Shown: in pieces, positions 12,235-24,520 of the stretch
Numbering within the stretch: position 1 is the first letter of the stretch
How the letters are laid out: each line of letters opens with the position of its first letter
Source of the DNA: Antilocapra americana
Taxonomy: Eukaryota > Chordata > Mammalia > Artiodactyla > Antilocapridae
Length of the DNA: 64,000 nt
Assembly (NCBI GenBank): GCA_007570785.1
Contig: ML660774.1
Span: 1,447,309 to 1,511,308 of the forward strand
Direction: 5' to 3'
Made by a program: the position numbers and the translations under genes
Notes under the pieces: model-generated
Seen by the model: the letters and a program-made list of their open reading frames with translations, nothing else
Databases searched by the model: none
Told to the model about the DNA's origin: nothing

Positions 12235-12680
12235 GCAGAGGCAGTAGATGCCAAGACACATGGCACAGAAGTGTAAATGATGTTTGGGAATAAAGTCATT
12301 CCAAAGAGGCCAGGGTATGTCTGGGGCAGTGGACACAGGTGATAATAGCATAGAATGCAGAAGCCTGTCACGAATGACCATATTTGCCCTACTGAGGAGT
12401 CTTAATTATATTCTGTAGGTGATTGGGAGTTGCTGAAAAATTTTAATGAGAGGAGTGACATGAACGAGTTTTATTTTAGAATATTGATCTTTCAGATCTT
12501 CTTGGGTGAACTGTTGCTTGGCCATATATAATATGTCATACACCATGTTCAAACTAAAATACTCATGAAAATCTCCTTCTGGTTCCCTACACACCATGAC
12601 AATGAAGCCTAAAAATAGTAGTCACTCTATGCAAGAATTAATGGAAAGACTGATGGGCTGGAATGATAAACATAATCCAT
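12235..12680 (+). repeat. ancient L2-type remnant
   Basis: Resembles the internal part of the same old repeat seen at 31.1-31.8 and 38.5-39.6 kb: 'ggcagtggacacagg', then 'ttgggagttgctgaaaa', then 'gaggagtgacatgaacg'. Diverged, family uncertain. Confidence 0.45.
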
Positions 12681-13780
12681 GTCTGTGCATGCATGGAGGG
12701 AACTAAGATAAGCAACAGAAGACTCCTATTTCTCTGTCTTCTAGCCTGGATCATAGGGGGCGTTTAAACTAGAAAATGTGCATTTATTCCATGACTCAAC
12801 AGGAACCCCCACATGGGAGAGTCAATTATTAATATGTCATCTCTCACATGTATCATGTATTATGGGGTGTTGTTTTTCTTAGAATTGAGTAGAAATCAGT
12901 AGTTTAGTAAAGTCACTCGAGAATAATCCTGAACTAGTTATTGGAAATAAGGATGAAGATTTGTTGTTGTTCCTCAGTCACCAAGTTGTGTCTGAAGATA
13001 ATACTACAATAATTCACTTCTGGTTTAGATTAGAGAGAAAAATATTCCTGTCTATGAATGGTGTTAGAAATAAAGTTAGCAGTGATTAGGGAAATTTTAA
13101 CATTACTTTGTCAGCAAAAATCAACCGAAAAAGAAATAATCTCATTCAAAAACGAGCAAAGATATGTCAGATAAATGTGAATCCATGAAAATCTGCTCTA
13201 TGAGGACCATTACTCTGAAATCTCAGAGTAAAGTATGTGTGAAAATCCAATAAGAAATCAGATATAATAAAAATAAATAATCCCTTTTGTATTTATAAAA
13301 TGATTCCAAGTACCAGAGCAGGGAATAAGTGTAAAGTCTGTAAAGAGTCACTTATTTGATTCTCAATTCATCTCTCTGATTCTGGTTTTATTTCTCTGAA
13401 ATCATCTCCTGCATAAAACTTTACAACATCATGCAATGATTGCCCACCGCGCACAAGGGAAATCCAATCTACCTGCCATGGGCGTCTCCAGGAACGGACA
13501 TCTCCGTGGCTCTCCTGCCTCATTTCTTACCGCTTCCAAGGCACCTGAGGCTCACAGGTACTTCACTGACAGTGTTTCCCACAAATACTACTGATGCCTG
13601 TCCAGGTGCCAGTGAGTCTAGAGGGCCTTCTGCTTTCCTTGTCATGTGATGAAACCCAATTCGCAGCCTGTCTCCGAGCAGTGCTTGGGTTGCCACTGGG
13701 CCTAGTTTTGATGCATTCATCATGCTCTTTACATGTCTCTGTTACTTTACAACCAGAGTGTTCTTCAGTTATCTGTCGTG
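12681..13780. other. mostly unique DNA
   Basis: Contains a tiny BovB/Bov-A-like antisense scrap at 12959-12997 ('ttgttgttcctcagtcacc', 'ttgtgtctgaag'). G+C rises slightly at 13440-13640. A 114-codon frame starting at 13594 has no recognisable domain. Confidence 0.45.
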
Positions 13781-13875
13781 TTTTGTCTCATTCTTTGAAA
13801 TGTGAAATTGTGGAGGTCAGGAGCTACTCCATGGTTATCTTTAAACGTGCAGTGCTTAGTATGATGCTAGGGCCA
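13781..13875 (+). repeat. L2/MIR-type 3' scrap (weak)
   Basis: 'aggtcaggagctactccatg', then 'gtgcagtgcttagtatgatg' is a degraded form of the L2/MIR terminal 'agtgcttagcacagtgcc' block. Confidence 0.3.
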
Positions 13876-13899
13876 GAGCAGAAGAGGAAGATGGTGAGC

Positions 13900-15300
13900 C
13901 GTGGGGGTGAGATCAGAAGAAACAGAAACGAATCTTAAGGATACAACAGGATAGGTGAGAACTCCAGGTAAACAGTAGAGAGCTATCGACAGAAGATTGA
14001 GGGAGTCATGGTATACAAGTTCCTGCAGAATGCAAAGGAAATGATAAAAGAGAAAATAATGACGGGAAAGGTAATAAGTAGAAAAATTTTCTATGAATTT
14101 ATAAGAAAACAAAACCCTGAATCAGAAACCAAAATGGAACAGAAGCAATTAAAAAAAACAGAATGATTGAAGATAGCTTTAATGAAGAAAAAATAAAATC
14201 TCAACTCTGAAAGAGATTGCTATTTTCAAGATTGAAGAAGAGACACTTTCCTAGAGAAGTATTAGCAATATCTTCAACCCCAAGAAAAAAATCCTGCTGG
14301 CTTTCAAGCAGAACAATAACAAAACCTTAATTGTTTGAAAAAAAATCTTACAGTAACAGTTGTCTACAACACGAATTTCCAGAAGGCAATGGAACAATGG
14401 CCAGCCATAAAACTTTGAGAGAAAACAGTTTTGAAACAAAATATCAACACCCAATACCTGTAAATGCAACAAAGGAGATTTTCTCAGAAAAGTAAAGATT
14501 AGAGGGAGGGTCTTGAAGACTTACTCCTACTGAACAACTGACCTTGAGATAAATGCAAATGAAGAATTTAAGAATGTATAGTTCAAAATATATAAATACT
14601 ACTCATGATCACTGAAATAGTAATGTGAAATGAAAAATTTAAATTAGTTCCCATTGGAATAAATAAAACAAAAGGGAAATACATGTGATTTCTTAAAAGT
14701 GAAATAATTATTTGGACTGGAATTTCAAGATTGAATTCACAAGATAGAAGTTGATGGGAGATAGAAAAATCAAAGATGTTTTTTCCCTCCAACAAGAGAC
14801 AGTGTCATATTTTTGTATACTTTTTAGACTGTCATATTAGAAGATGTAGATTCATGTAGGTTTGGGAAAACTTAGAGACAAATAGCACTGGAATTTTTTA
14901 AAAGTTTGACTTTCAAATTATTGATTAGCGTGTAAGAGCTCTGTAAATATAATAAACTAGCATAAAATAAATGAAACAACAAGGAAATCTAATAAACCAA
15001 AACATAAACCAAGAAAACAGAAATATAACCAAGAACATCAGTCATTGCTATAAATGATCATAGGACAAAGTCCCCTACAGAAACAAAAATGCCCTCAGAT
15101 GTGTCAAAAAACAAAAACAAAAACAAAAGTAAATTCAATTATGTGCTGCCCATAATGGGAAAAAACCTAAAGCAGAGTTACATTGACTATTTTGACAGAA
15201 TAAGCATACATTTCTTAGGCAAATAAGAGGAAAGACACACAGGAGTTTAATTAATGATAGGCAAAATTTAACAGGACAGAATTATTAATTTTATATTGAT
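13900..15300 (+). repeat. old HAL1/L1M-like remnant
   Basis: A-rich plus-strand sequence with L1M/HAL1 3'-region texture: 'agaaggcaatggaacaatgg' near 14380, 'gagattttctcagaaaag' near 14475, and 'gtgctgcccataatgggaa' near 15140, which resembles the L1 ORF2 'tatgctgcctacaag' block. Boundaries are vague and stops occur in all frames. Confidence 0.4.
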
Positions 15301-16108
15301 AAAAATTATTGCATGCTGTTAGAAGGCTGTGTATTATCTTCCTAAAATGTGAAATCTTTGGGGAAAGAGACTACCACCAAGGCCAGACAAAGTGACAAGT
15401 GCATAGTGTTCTTTTAAGAAAAACCTTCTCCATAATATGAGACAAAGAGGGTAATGTTTTACTGCTAAGATAGTAATCACCACTTTTGCCTGTGTGTAGT
15501 ATGCACGACTGGAGTCTCATTAGTTGCAATAACTCCTTCAGCCATAATTCCTGTTAAAGACAATCTAGTCATAAAACTATGCGATAAATAATTGAACAGT
15601 AAAATATCTATGACAAAAGCCATCGAAAACCCAAGGTAAATTGATAACCACACAATTACTGGAAGAATCATTAATAAACTGTCTTCATTAAAATATTATC
15701 AAATACATAAAAATAAAGAAGAAATTGGAGGTTTGAGCACCATCATCAATGCAGTTAAACTAATATATACCATATCTTGTGCCCTACAAATACAGTACAC
15801 ATTTTTAAAGAGGCTAAACCAAAGAGGTAAATGAATCTATAGTGTATAGAATGATCTTCACTGAGATAGAATATTTGAGGTTATGGTCAGTTTTAGAAGT
15901 CTGGTTTGAGACATTTTGTATTGATGATTTATTTTCTGACCCACTTGTTGACAGGCTCAATTTTTAGGTGAAAAAATTTAAAGCCTCTAAATAATCCTAC
16001 ACTGAGTATCCGAACTTGATGCACTGCAACTCCAGCTTGTCTGGAGAGAACTTTATTGAAACAGCACCAATCTGACATCAAATTATGCTAAATGAATATT
16101 CATACTGT
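15301..16108. other. unique AT-rich DNA
   Basis: A 64-codon minus-strand frame (15477-15671) encodes a hydrophobic peptide. I could not match it to a known family or to mitochondrial DNA. Confidence 0.45.
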
Positions 16109-16199
16109 ATGAATATGACAGTCCGTGCTGCAGTTCATGGGGTTGCAAAGAGTTGGGCACAGCTTAGCGAGTGAACGGTACCAACAATGAATATGACAG
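16109..16199 (+). mobile_element. 65-bp BovB/Bov-A 3' end in perfect 13-bp TSD
   Basis: Only the last 65 bp of the element was inserted (16122-16186: 'gctgcagttcatggggttgc', then 'agttgggcacagc'). The TSD 'atgaatatgacag' is exact at 16109-16121 and 16187-16199. An extremely 5'-truncated BovB-machinery insertion. Confidence 0.9.
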
Positions 16200-16619
16200 A
16201 AAGCAAACATCCTTGTTGTTAGATGGATAAGCAATTACTCTCAAAGGAAAGGACCCATATTTCTGAAGGTATCTGTTACGAATACCGCAAAGCCCCCTTA
16301 ATAAACTCAATGGTCTCTCTTCTTCTTTCTCCTGGATTTCTTTGCACAAATACCAGTTGTCCTTACTTTTGTTCTTGACACACTCTGTTTTGGTTGTTCT
16401 CCAAAAGCCTTTATAATTTACCCTCAGTCTCACTCACTGTTCACTCCTTTTTGCCCATGTCCTAAACAGCAATGCTTCTTGGAAATAAATCACTACTTTT
16501 CTTTCTGTTCTACCTTTAATTTTTTTTTTTCCCAGCTCCATAGACTCAGACACACTCTTCAGTAACCTTGGTTTTCACATGCAACAGTGAAAGCAGACCA
16601 GTGGTAATAATAATGGAAA
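16200..16619. other. unique DNA
   Basis: No repeat recognised. An 89-codon minus-strand frame (16164-16433) overlaps the small insertion just upstream and so is unlikely to be an old gene. Confidence 0.5.
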
Positions 16620-17337
16620 GGAATAATGTGCTTGATTGAGGTTGCATTGATTCTGAAGACCAATTTTGGGATAACTGACATCTTACTAATTTTCATTCTT
16701 TGATCTTTGAACATGATATATTTCTTTCATTGATTTAAATCTCTAATTTTGGTGGTATTTTATAGTTTTAAATATATATTGTCTTGCTCAAAGTTGTTAA
16801 ATTTATTCTGATTATCTTGTTTCTGGATGTTATTATGAGATAAATCAATTTTTCAATTTGAGTTTCTGGTTTTGTGTTACTGCTTTTATATAGACACATA
16901 AATGTTTTCATATCAACTATACGTTCTGCATCTTGCTAAATTTATTTATTAATTCTGGTAACTTTCTTGCATATTTCTTTAGGCTTTCTCTGTGTAGGAT
17001 AATGAAATCTAATCCCAACTAGTCTGAATTTTGTTTCATTTCCCTTCCTCCCACCCTTGTATACTCTAACACAATTGAGTAGAAGAAATTAGAGTGGTCA
17101 TTTTTCCTTTATTTTTGATCTTAATCTTCCTACTGTTAGATGTGAGCTCTATGTTATTTTGTAGATGCTACTTATGAAGCTGAAAAATATTCCCTTCTAT
17201 CCCTAATTTTCTGGGAGTCATCATGAATGGTAGTTGGATATTTTTATTTTAATCAATAAAGTCATTTTAATCAATATAGTCATTAGTCTATTAATGTCTC
17301 TAGCATATACAACACTATTACCCATTTCATTTGGAAT
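16620..17337 (-). mobile_element. old L1 (ORF2 region), antisense, left part
   Basis: Diverged antisense L1 ORF2: 'atgatatatttctttcattg' near 16714, 'ggtggtattttatagtttt' near 16751, 'gagtggtcatttttcc' near 17091. It runs to the BovB at 17338 and probably resumes at 20030. Confidence 0.7.
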
Positions 17338-18298
17338 TTGTTGTTCAGTTGCTATCTGACTCTTTGTGACCCCATGGACTGTAGCATGCCAGGCTTCACT
17401 GTTCTTCATTATCTCTCAGAGTTTGTAGAACTCATGTCCATTGATGGTGGTGCCATCCAACCAGCTCATCCTCTGTCATCCCCTTCTCCTCCTGCCTTCA
17501 ATCTTTCCTAGCCTCAGGCTCTTGTCATCAGGTGGCCAAAGTATTGGAGCTTCAGCTTCAGCATCAGTCCTTCCAATGAATATTCAAGATTGATTTCCTT
17601 TGTGTTTGACTGGTATGATCTCCTTGCTGTCCAAGGGATTCTCAAGAGTCTTCTCCAACACCCCAATTCAAAAGTATCAGTTCTTCAGCGCTCAGACTTC
17701 TTGACAGTCCAGCTCTCACATCCATACACGACTACTGGAAAAACCACAGCTTGGACTAATAGAGACCTTTGTCGGCAAAGTGATGTCTCTACTTTTTAAT
17801 ACACTGTCTAGCTTTGTCACAGCTTTTCTTCCAAACGGCAAATATCTTTTAATATCATGGCTGTAGTCATTGTCCACAGTGATTTTGGAGCCCAAGAAAA
17901 TAAAATCTGTCACTGTTTCTACTTTTTCTCCATCTATTTCCCATGAAGAGATGGGGCCAGATGCCATGATCTTAGTTTTTTGAATGTTGAGCTTTAAGCC
18001 AGCTTTTTCACTCTCCTCTTTCATGCTCATCAAGAGGCTCTTTAGTTCCCGTTTGCTTTCTGTCATTGTAGAATTGTAGCATCTGTATATCTGAAATTGT
18101 GGATATTTCTTCCAAGAATCTTGACTCCAGCTTGTGATTCATTCATCCTGGCATTTTGCATGATGTACTCTGCATAGAACTTAGATAAGCAGGGTGACAA
18201 TATACAGCCTTGATGTCCTCCTTTCTCAATTTGGAACCAGTCCATTGTCCCATGTCTGGTTCTGTTTCTTCTTGACCTGCATACAGATTTCTCAGCAG

Positions 18299-18503
18299 GT
18301 AAGTGAAAGTTGCACAGTTATGCCTGACTCTTTATTACCCCATGGTTTATATCCTGCCAGGCTCCTCTGTCCATGGGATTCTCCAGAATACTGGAGTGGG
18401 TTCCCATTTCCTTCTCCAGGGGATCTTCCCAACCCAGGGATCAAACCCAGGTCTCCTGCATTGCAGGAGGATTCTTTACTGACTGAGCTACCAGGGAAGC
18501 CCA
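18299..18503 (-). mobile_element. Bov-tA SINE inside BovB
   Basis: Antisense Bov-tA from 'gtaagtgaaagttgc' to the tRNA-like head 'gctaccagggaagccc'. By comparison with the BovB copy at about 43835-43890, roughly 35-45 bp of BovB is missing at the insertion point and no clear TSD is seen. This points to insertion with a small target deletion. Confidence 0.92.
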
Positions 18504-18969
18504 TTTCTTGAAGAATTTTTTTACAGTTTGTTGTGATCCACACAGTCAAAGACTTTAGCGTTGTCAATGAAGCAGAAATAGATGTTTTTATGGAATTCCC
18601 TTGTTTTCTCTATGATCCAAAGGATGTTGGCAATTTTATCTCGGGTTCTTCTGCCTTTTCTAAATACAGCTTGTACTTGCGGAATCTTGATTCACATACT
18701 GCTGAAGGCTAGCTTGAAGGAATTTTAGCATTACCTTTCTAGCATGTGAAATGAGCACAATTGTCCATTAGTTTGAACATGATTTGGCTTTGCCTTTCTT
18801 TGGGATTGGAATGAAAACTGATCTTTTCCAGTCCTGTGGCCATTGCTGAGTTTTAAAAATTTATTGACAAATTGAGTGCAACACTTTAACAGCATCATCT
18901 TTTAAGATTTGAAGTAGCTCAGCTGGAATTTCATAACCACCACTAGCTCTGTACATAGTAGTGCTTCCT

Positions 18970-19188
18970 AAGGCCTTCTTGGACTTCCCTGGTGGCTCAG
19001 AGGGTTAAGCATCTGCCTACAATGCAGGAGACCTGGGTTCAATCCCTGGGTCAGGAAGCTCCCCTGGGGAAGGAAATGGCACCCCACTCCAATACTCTTG
19101 CCTGGAGAGCCTGGTGGGCTACAGTCCATGGGGTCACAAAGAGTTGGACACAACTGAGTGACTTCACTTTCACTTTCAAGGCCTTCTT
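18970..19188 (+). mobile_element. Bov-tA SINE inside BovB, 11-bp TSD
   Basis: Sense Bov-tA (18981-19177) with head 'ggacttccctggtggctcag' and tail 'cactttcactttc'. The exact TSD 'aaggccttctt' at 18970-18980 and 19178-19188 shows that the SINE jumped into the already resident BovB. Confidence 0.97.
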
Positions 19189-20029
19189 ACTTCACACTCC
19201 AGGGTGTCTGATTCTAGGTGCATGACCACACTGTTGTGGTTATATGGGTCATTAGGTGTTTTTTGTATAGTTATTCCATGTATCCTTGCCTTGCCTTCTC
19301 AATATTATCTGCTTCCATTAGGTTCTTGATGTTTCTGGCCTTTATTGTGCCCATCTTTGCATGAAACGTTCCTTTGGTATCTCCAGTTTTCTTGAAGAGA
19401 TCTTTAGTCTTTCCCATTCTACTATTTTCTTCTATGTTTTTGCATTGTTCACTTTAAGGAGTTTTTTTTTTTTTTAAATCTCTCCTTGCTATTCTCTGGA
19501 ACTCTGCATTCAGTTCAATATATCTTTCCCTTTCTCCCTTGCCTTTCACTTCTCTTCTGTTCTAAGTTATTTGTAAGGCCTCTTCAGACAACTACTTTGC
19601 CTTCTTGCATTTCTTTTTCTTTGGGATGGTTTTGGTCACTGCTTCCTGTACAGTGTTATGAAATTTGTCCATAGTTCTTCAGGCACTCTGTCTACCAGAC
19701 CTAATCCCTTGAATCTATTCATCACCTCCCCTGTATAACCATAAGGGGTTTGATCTAGGTTATACCTAAACAGTCTAGTGGTTTTCCCTATTGTCTTCAT
19801 TTAAGCCTGAAGTTTGCAATAAGAAGTTCATGGTCTGAGCCACAATAAGCTCTGAGTTTTGATGAGCTTTTGTTTTTGCCGAGTGTATAGGGTTTCTCCA
19901 TCTCCAGCCACAAAGACTATAATCAATCTGATTTCAGTATTGACCATCCGGTGATGTCCATGTGTAGAGTTGTCTCTTGTGTTGTTAGAAGAGTGTGTTT
20001 GCTATGACCAGTGTGTTCTCTTGGCAAAA

Positions 20030-20250
20030 CTCTATTTTGATCCTTTATATTCTCTTTTTTCTTGATCAGTCTAGTTTGAGTTTTATCAATTTCACTGATT
20101 TTTTCCAAAGAATTTACTTTTGGTATCATTTATCTTCATTTTATTATTTTTTCATGGTCTATTTCATTGATTTTTACTCTTGTGTTTTTTGGAAGCTTAT
20201 TTTTAGTCCTAGTTTGCTGAGTGTTGTAACATTATTAGTAAATGTAACTT
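20030..20250 (-). mobile_element. old L1, antisense, right part
   Basis: 'tttatcaatttcactgattt', 'aaagaatttacttttggt' and 'tatttcattgatttttactc' match antisense L1 ORF2 ('ccaaagaaccagctcttgg...atttcattgatttc'). Likely the continuation of 16620-17337, with some L1 sequence lost at the BovB site. Confidence 0.6.
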
Positions 20251-20369
20251 GTTTGTTACTTAGTGTGTTTCACCCACAGTTAAGGATTTATGCAAAGCAT
20301 GGATGACAAAGGAAACTTAGAGAGCTGCTTAGAACTATTTCTACATAGAAATATGTAGAGTGATCCTTA

Positions 20370-20990
20370 CTTAGGGCTTGTTGCACTTGATTCCTGAGGC
20401 TCTCTGTGGTCTCTACTGAACTCTCTGTGTTCAATGAGGATTTTCTATTCTGGAGGTGTACAACTAACTGAGTGTTCCGTCTCCCTGGGTGAGCTCTGAG
20501 GATAGTTTAGTTTGTAACTTCCTAAGATTCTCACCTTGCCTCATGGAATTTCACCCTTTGCCTGTGCATCTTAGTTTTCAGCAGCAAACTTAAGGGGAAT
20601 GTTGAACAGCTTTCTGGAACTCTCTCTCTGCATAGCTTTCTCTCTTCAGTCCTGTGTTCTGTCTCCAGCCTCCCTGAACTCTCATCTTTTCCTTTTCAAG
20701 GAAGGGACACTGATTTGCTTAGGTAGAAATCTGGGGATGTTGTAGGACTCATCATGTTTCTTTTCTGTTTTTTTTTTTTTTAAGGATTTATAGCCAAGTG
20801 CTGTTTGCTGTCTAGCATCTGAAAACAGTTTCCTGATATGTTTTGTTAGATTTTCTGTTTATTATTAACAGAGAGGCTATTTCAGTTTTAGGAATCTGAC
20901 ATGGTCAGAAGTGTTTGATTATAGTGTGAAGGTGCCTATACTACCATGGCTCTGGCTAGACAATACTGTTATCCGACTTTGGGAAAATGT
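20370..20990 (-). repeat. old LINE-like remnant (weak)
   Basis: 'cttagttttcagcagcaaac', 'tctggaactctctctctgca', 'gccaagtgctgtttgctg' recall an old antisense LINE untranslated region, but the family is not certain. Confidence 0.3.
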
Positions 20991-22307
20991 TGGTTTTGTG
21001 TTATCCTCTGTCCTTAGTGTGTTTTGTATATGGATATATGGGAAGGATCTATATAATGCTGCCTGAATATTCTAGGCTTACAGTGATACTCATAATCCAA
21101 TCATTCTTTAGACCAGACAGAATTATTCTGTCTCAGAATAATTTTTAATAAATTAGAATTTCTGGGAGTCAGTCATAATCATCACTAGTTTCCAGAAGCT
21201 AGGTAATCTTATATGTAATCGATTATGAGAACCACTACTTAGATTTGTCTTTTAGAAATCCCTTGTGTTTTGTTTGCGGGTCAGTTGTAATTGGAGAGTG
21301 GTTTGGTGAGTAGTTCTTTTCTTTGCCTATAATTTGAAAGTGGTTTCACAAATTATGCTACTTTTTTCCCCTAAAAAGAAACCTTTGCATGTCATTTAAG
21401 ATCTAGTATGGTACAACCAAACCTGGTTAGACTTTAGCATTAATTTCTAACTCTTTTATAGAATATAACTTGTAATTTTACTAAAATATCCTAAAGGTGC
21501 TTGCTCACCCTCAGGGTATGTAAAAATGAGCTTCTGCTTTCCTGGGAGTGAATTGCAGATCAGCATTTTTAATGCTGCCTAAGATCCTTAGTGTGTGTGT
21601 TTTTAAAAATTACCAACATAGATCACGTTTATGTTAATTGTATGAAAAAGCAACAGAAATAATCAGTAATACTTACACAACTTTACGTTTTTAACCTAGT
21701 TCCAAGGCAGCAGAATTATTTAGTAGTCAGCACCATAAAGTAGGTAAAACTGGTCATAAAGCATTTCCTTTGACAACTTTTCTTCTTCTTTCTTGTTGCA
21801 GGCAGGCTTGTGTACCATGCATATTGATGTTGTGGCTGTAGTGATGTGGCTTAAATCAAATCTGTCTCAATCTATGCTAAATATGTTTCTTTATGTATGT
21901 TAAGCAGTCTATTCTGAATGCTTTCTCTGTTTCTCAAGGTTTGCAAGCAGCTCTTGACAGGAGTAAAAATGACACTACTAGATATGACAGTAGAGAGCAG
22001 ACACATGAATTCCCTTGTGTAAAATTACACACACACGCAAAGGCATATAAAAAATACCTGTACTTTAAAAACTTTATAAGAAATCAACATTTATTGAGTG
22101 CATGGCTGTATACTTTATTGACTGAGCAAGGAGCCCATCTTTGTTTTTGAAAAGAAGGCCCCAGAGTAATGCCAAAAGAAAAAAAAGGGAAACAAATCTT
22201 AGAAAGAAGTTGCTGTACAAGTCTTCAGGTATTGTGTAGCATTTTCTGTCTAAACTACATACTAATTCTCTGCCCTGGTGTCTTGTCCTTCTGAATAAAT
22301 GTATGCT
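20991..22307. other. unique AT-rich DNA
   Basis: No repeat recognised. A short (CA)n lies near 22027. A frame at 21893-22150 has no known domain. Confidence 0.5.
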
Positions 22308-23096
22308 TTCATCAATGATATCACCTCAGATATGCAGATGACACCACCCTTATGGCAGAAAGTAAGGAACTAAAGAATCTCTTAATGAAAATGAAAGAAG
22401 AGAGTGAAAAAGTTGGCTTGAGGCTCACATTCAGAAAACTAAGATCATGGCATCCAGTCCCATCACTTCATGGCAAATAGATGGGGAAACAGTGGAAACA
22501 AACTCAAAAATCACTGCAGATGGTGACTGTAGGCATGAAATTATTTTACTCATTGGAAGGAAAGTTATGACCAACCTAGACAGCATATTACAAAGCTGAG
22601 ACGTTTCTTTGCTGACAAAGGTCCATCTAGCCAAGGCTATGGTTTTTCCAGTGGTCATGTATAGATATGAGAGTTGGACTATAAATTCTTCAGCTGAGCA
22701 CTGAAGAATTGATGCTTTTGAACTGTGGTGTTGGAGAAGACTCTTGAGAGCCCCTTGGACTGCAACGAGATCCAGCCAGTCTATCCTAAAGGAGATCAGT
22801 CCTGGGTGTTCATTGGTAGATTTGATGTTGAAGCTGAAACTCCAGTAGTTTGGCCACCTGATGTGAAGAGCTGACTTATTTGAAAAGACCCTGATCCTGG
22901 GAAGGATTGAGGGAAGGAGGAGAAGGGGACGACAGAGGATGAGATGGCTGGATGGCATCACTGACTCAATGGACGTGAGTTTGGGTGGACTCTGGGAGTT
23001 GGTGATGGACAGGGAGGCCTGGCGTGCTGCAGTGCATGGGGTCGCAAAGAGTCAGACATGACTGAGTGACTGAACTGAACTGAACTTCATCAGTGA
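22308..23096 (+). mobile_element. BovB LINE 3' fragment with TSD
   Basis: 5'-truncated BovB starting at the YADD-box region ('ctcagatatgcagatgacac', about 22325) and running to the 'gactgaactgaactgaac' terminus at 23085. The TSD 'ttcatca[a/g]tga' lies at 22308-22318 and 23086-23096 with one mismatch. A small internal deletion removes the 'gtgtcagactttatttttct' block near 22500. A 176-codon antisense frame (22431-22961) is a shadow. Confidence 0.96.
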
Positions 23097-23220
23097 AAGA
23101 TGAGTAACAGGTTAAAAAGCATTTTTTATTGAATCTGTGGTTTTAGAAGGAACATAGATTTAAGTGAATATGTTATAGTACAGGAACATCGGTGAAGACC
23201 TGGGATGGACTAAAAGGCTC

Positions 23221-23765
23221 TTGTTGTTGCACAGTCTCCAAGTCGTGTCTGACTCTTCGTGACCCCATGCACTACAGCATGCCAGGCTTCCCTGTCCCTC
23301 ACCATCTCCCAGAGTTTGCCCGAGTTCGTGTCCATTGAATCAGTGAGGCCATCCTAACATCTCCGTCTTCCCCCTTCTCCTCCTGCCCTCAACCTTTCCA
23401 ATCAGGGTCTTTTCCAATGAGTCAGCTCTTTGTATCAGGTGGCCAAAATATTGAAGCTCCAGCCTCAGTATCAGCCCTTCCAGTGAATATTCAGGGTTGA
23501 TTTCCTTTAGGGTTGACTGGTTTGATCTCCTTGCAGTCCAAGGGACTCTCAAGAGTCTTCTCCAACACCACAGTTCAAAAGCATCAATTCTTTGGTGCTC
23601 AGCCTTCTTTCTGGTCCAACTCTCACATCCGTACGTGACTACTGCAAAGGCTATAGCTTTGACTATAAGGACCTTTGTTGGCAAAATGATGTCTTTGCCT
23701 TTTAATACACTGTCTAGGTTTGTCATAGCCTTCCTGCCAAGAAGATATCATTTTCTAATTTCATG
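23221..23765 (-). mobile_element. BovB LINE 3' fragment, antisense
   Basis: 3' end at about 23221 ('cttgttgttgcacagtctcc'), truncated at about 23765 ('ctaatttcatgtcc'). The minus-strand frame 23726-23340 keeps the BovB C-terminal tail ('YGCESWTRKKAEHQRIDAF', 'LWCWRRLLRVPWTARRSNQ'). It forms an inverted pair with the copy ending at 23085. Confidence 0.95.
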
Positions 23766-24022
23766 TCCTATTGAGCCTTAATATTATTACTGAATTTTCT
23801 AGGATTGGAGTGGCTTCTCACACTCTTATTCTTTTTAACCTCCCTTTCACTTACTTCCTGATTGTCTCCTCATCACAATGGACCTTTCGTGATATGTCCA
23901 CCATTGATAGATTCCTACTTTTTTTTTAATCCCATCACTATTCTACAAATTTCTCTCTTAGACACACATATAGATGTCTCTTAAAACATCATAGATCATG
24001 GTAAGAACTTTTTTATGTACTA
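23766..24022. other. unique spacer
   Basis: Short T-rich unique stretch, nothing recognised. Confidence 0.5.
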
Positions 24023-24520
24023 TGTGATGGTTAATTTTATGTGTCATATTGAATAGTATAATATAGTTGGTATAGATAATTTCTAGTTATCTGGTGAAAT
24101 ATTTCTGAGTGTGTCTATAAGGGTATTTCTGGAAGAGATTATCATTTGTATCTGTAAGCTGAGTAACAAAGATGTCCCCATCAACAGAGATGGGCATCCA
24201 ATTCACCGAGAGAGGGTTTGCATAGATCAGAAAGTCAGAGGAAGGGTGAATTTTTTCTCTGGTTTGAGCTGGAACATCTGTCTTCTGCTGCCCTTGGACA
24301 TCAGTGTTACTGGTTCTCAGGCCTTTAAATTTGGACTGAATGACACCAGTTAAAGTCCAGTTCAGCCAGCTTGCCTCATTGTTCAGCTTGCAGATGGTGG
24401 ATGGTGGGACTTCCCAACTTCCATGATCATATGAGTCGACTCCTAGAATACATCTCTCTTTCTCTCTCTACCTCTATCTCTAAATATACATACATTTTGT
24501 TTTTAATTGTATTCTCCCTA
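24023..24520 (+). mobile_element. old LTR-like element
   Basis: Begins 'tgtgatggttaattttatgt' and keeps the known order 'gtgtgtctataagggt', 'atttctggaagagattatca', 'ctgcccttggacatcag', 'ggttctcaggccttt', 'cagcttgcagatggtgg', 'gtgggacttcccaac'. This is a widespread old mammalian element with TG...CA-type ends. I recognise the consensus but not its family name with certainty. It has no coding capacity, and the tail is replaced by a TCTC-rich run. Confidence 0.6.

Larger units (their letters stand above)
17338..20029 (-). mobile_element. BovB LINE, 5'-truncated, antisense, with two nested SINEs
   Basis: BovB (RTE clade) copy whose 3' end is at 17338 ('tttgttgttcagttgct'). About 2.3 kb of BovB remains once the SINEs at 18299-18503 and 18981-19177 are removed. 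On the minus strand, 18245-18063 encodes RT segments ('DWFQIEKGGHQGCILSP', 'FYAEYIMQNARM'), and 18066-17716 the RT C-terminal side. The catalytic YADD box is mutated to YTDA ('FRYTDATILQ'), and frameshifts separate the segments, so it is dead. The 5' boundary falls inside the endonuclease/linker region ('ctcttggcaaaactctatt'). Confidence 0.95.

Noticed and set aside
13594..13938. 114-codon plus-strand frame
   Set aside because: No domain, partly in an L2/MIR-like scrap.
15477..15671. Nuclear mitochondrial insert
   Set aside because: Hydrophobic translation but no match to any mitochondrial protein or RNA I know.
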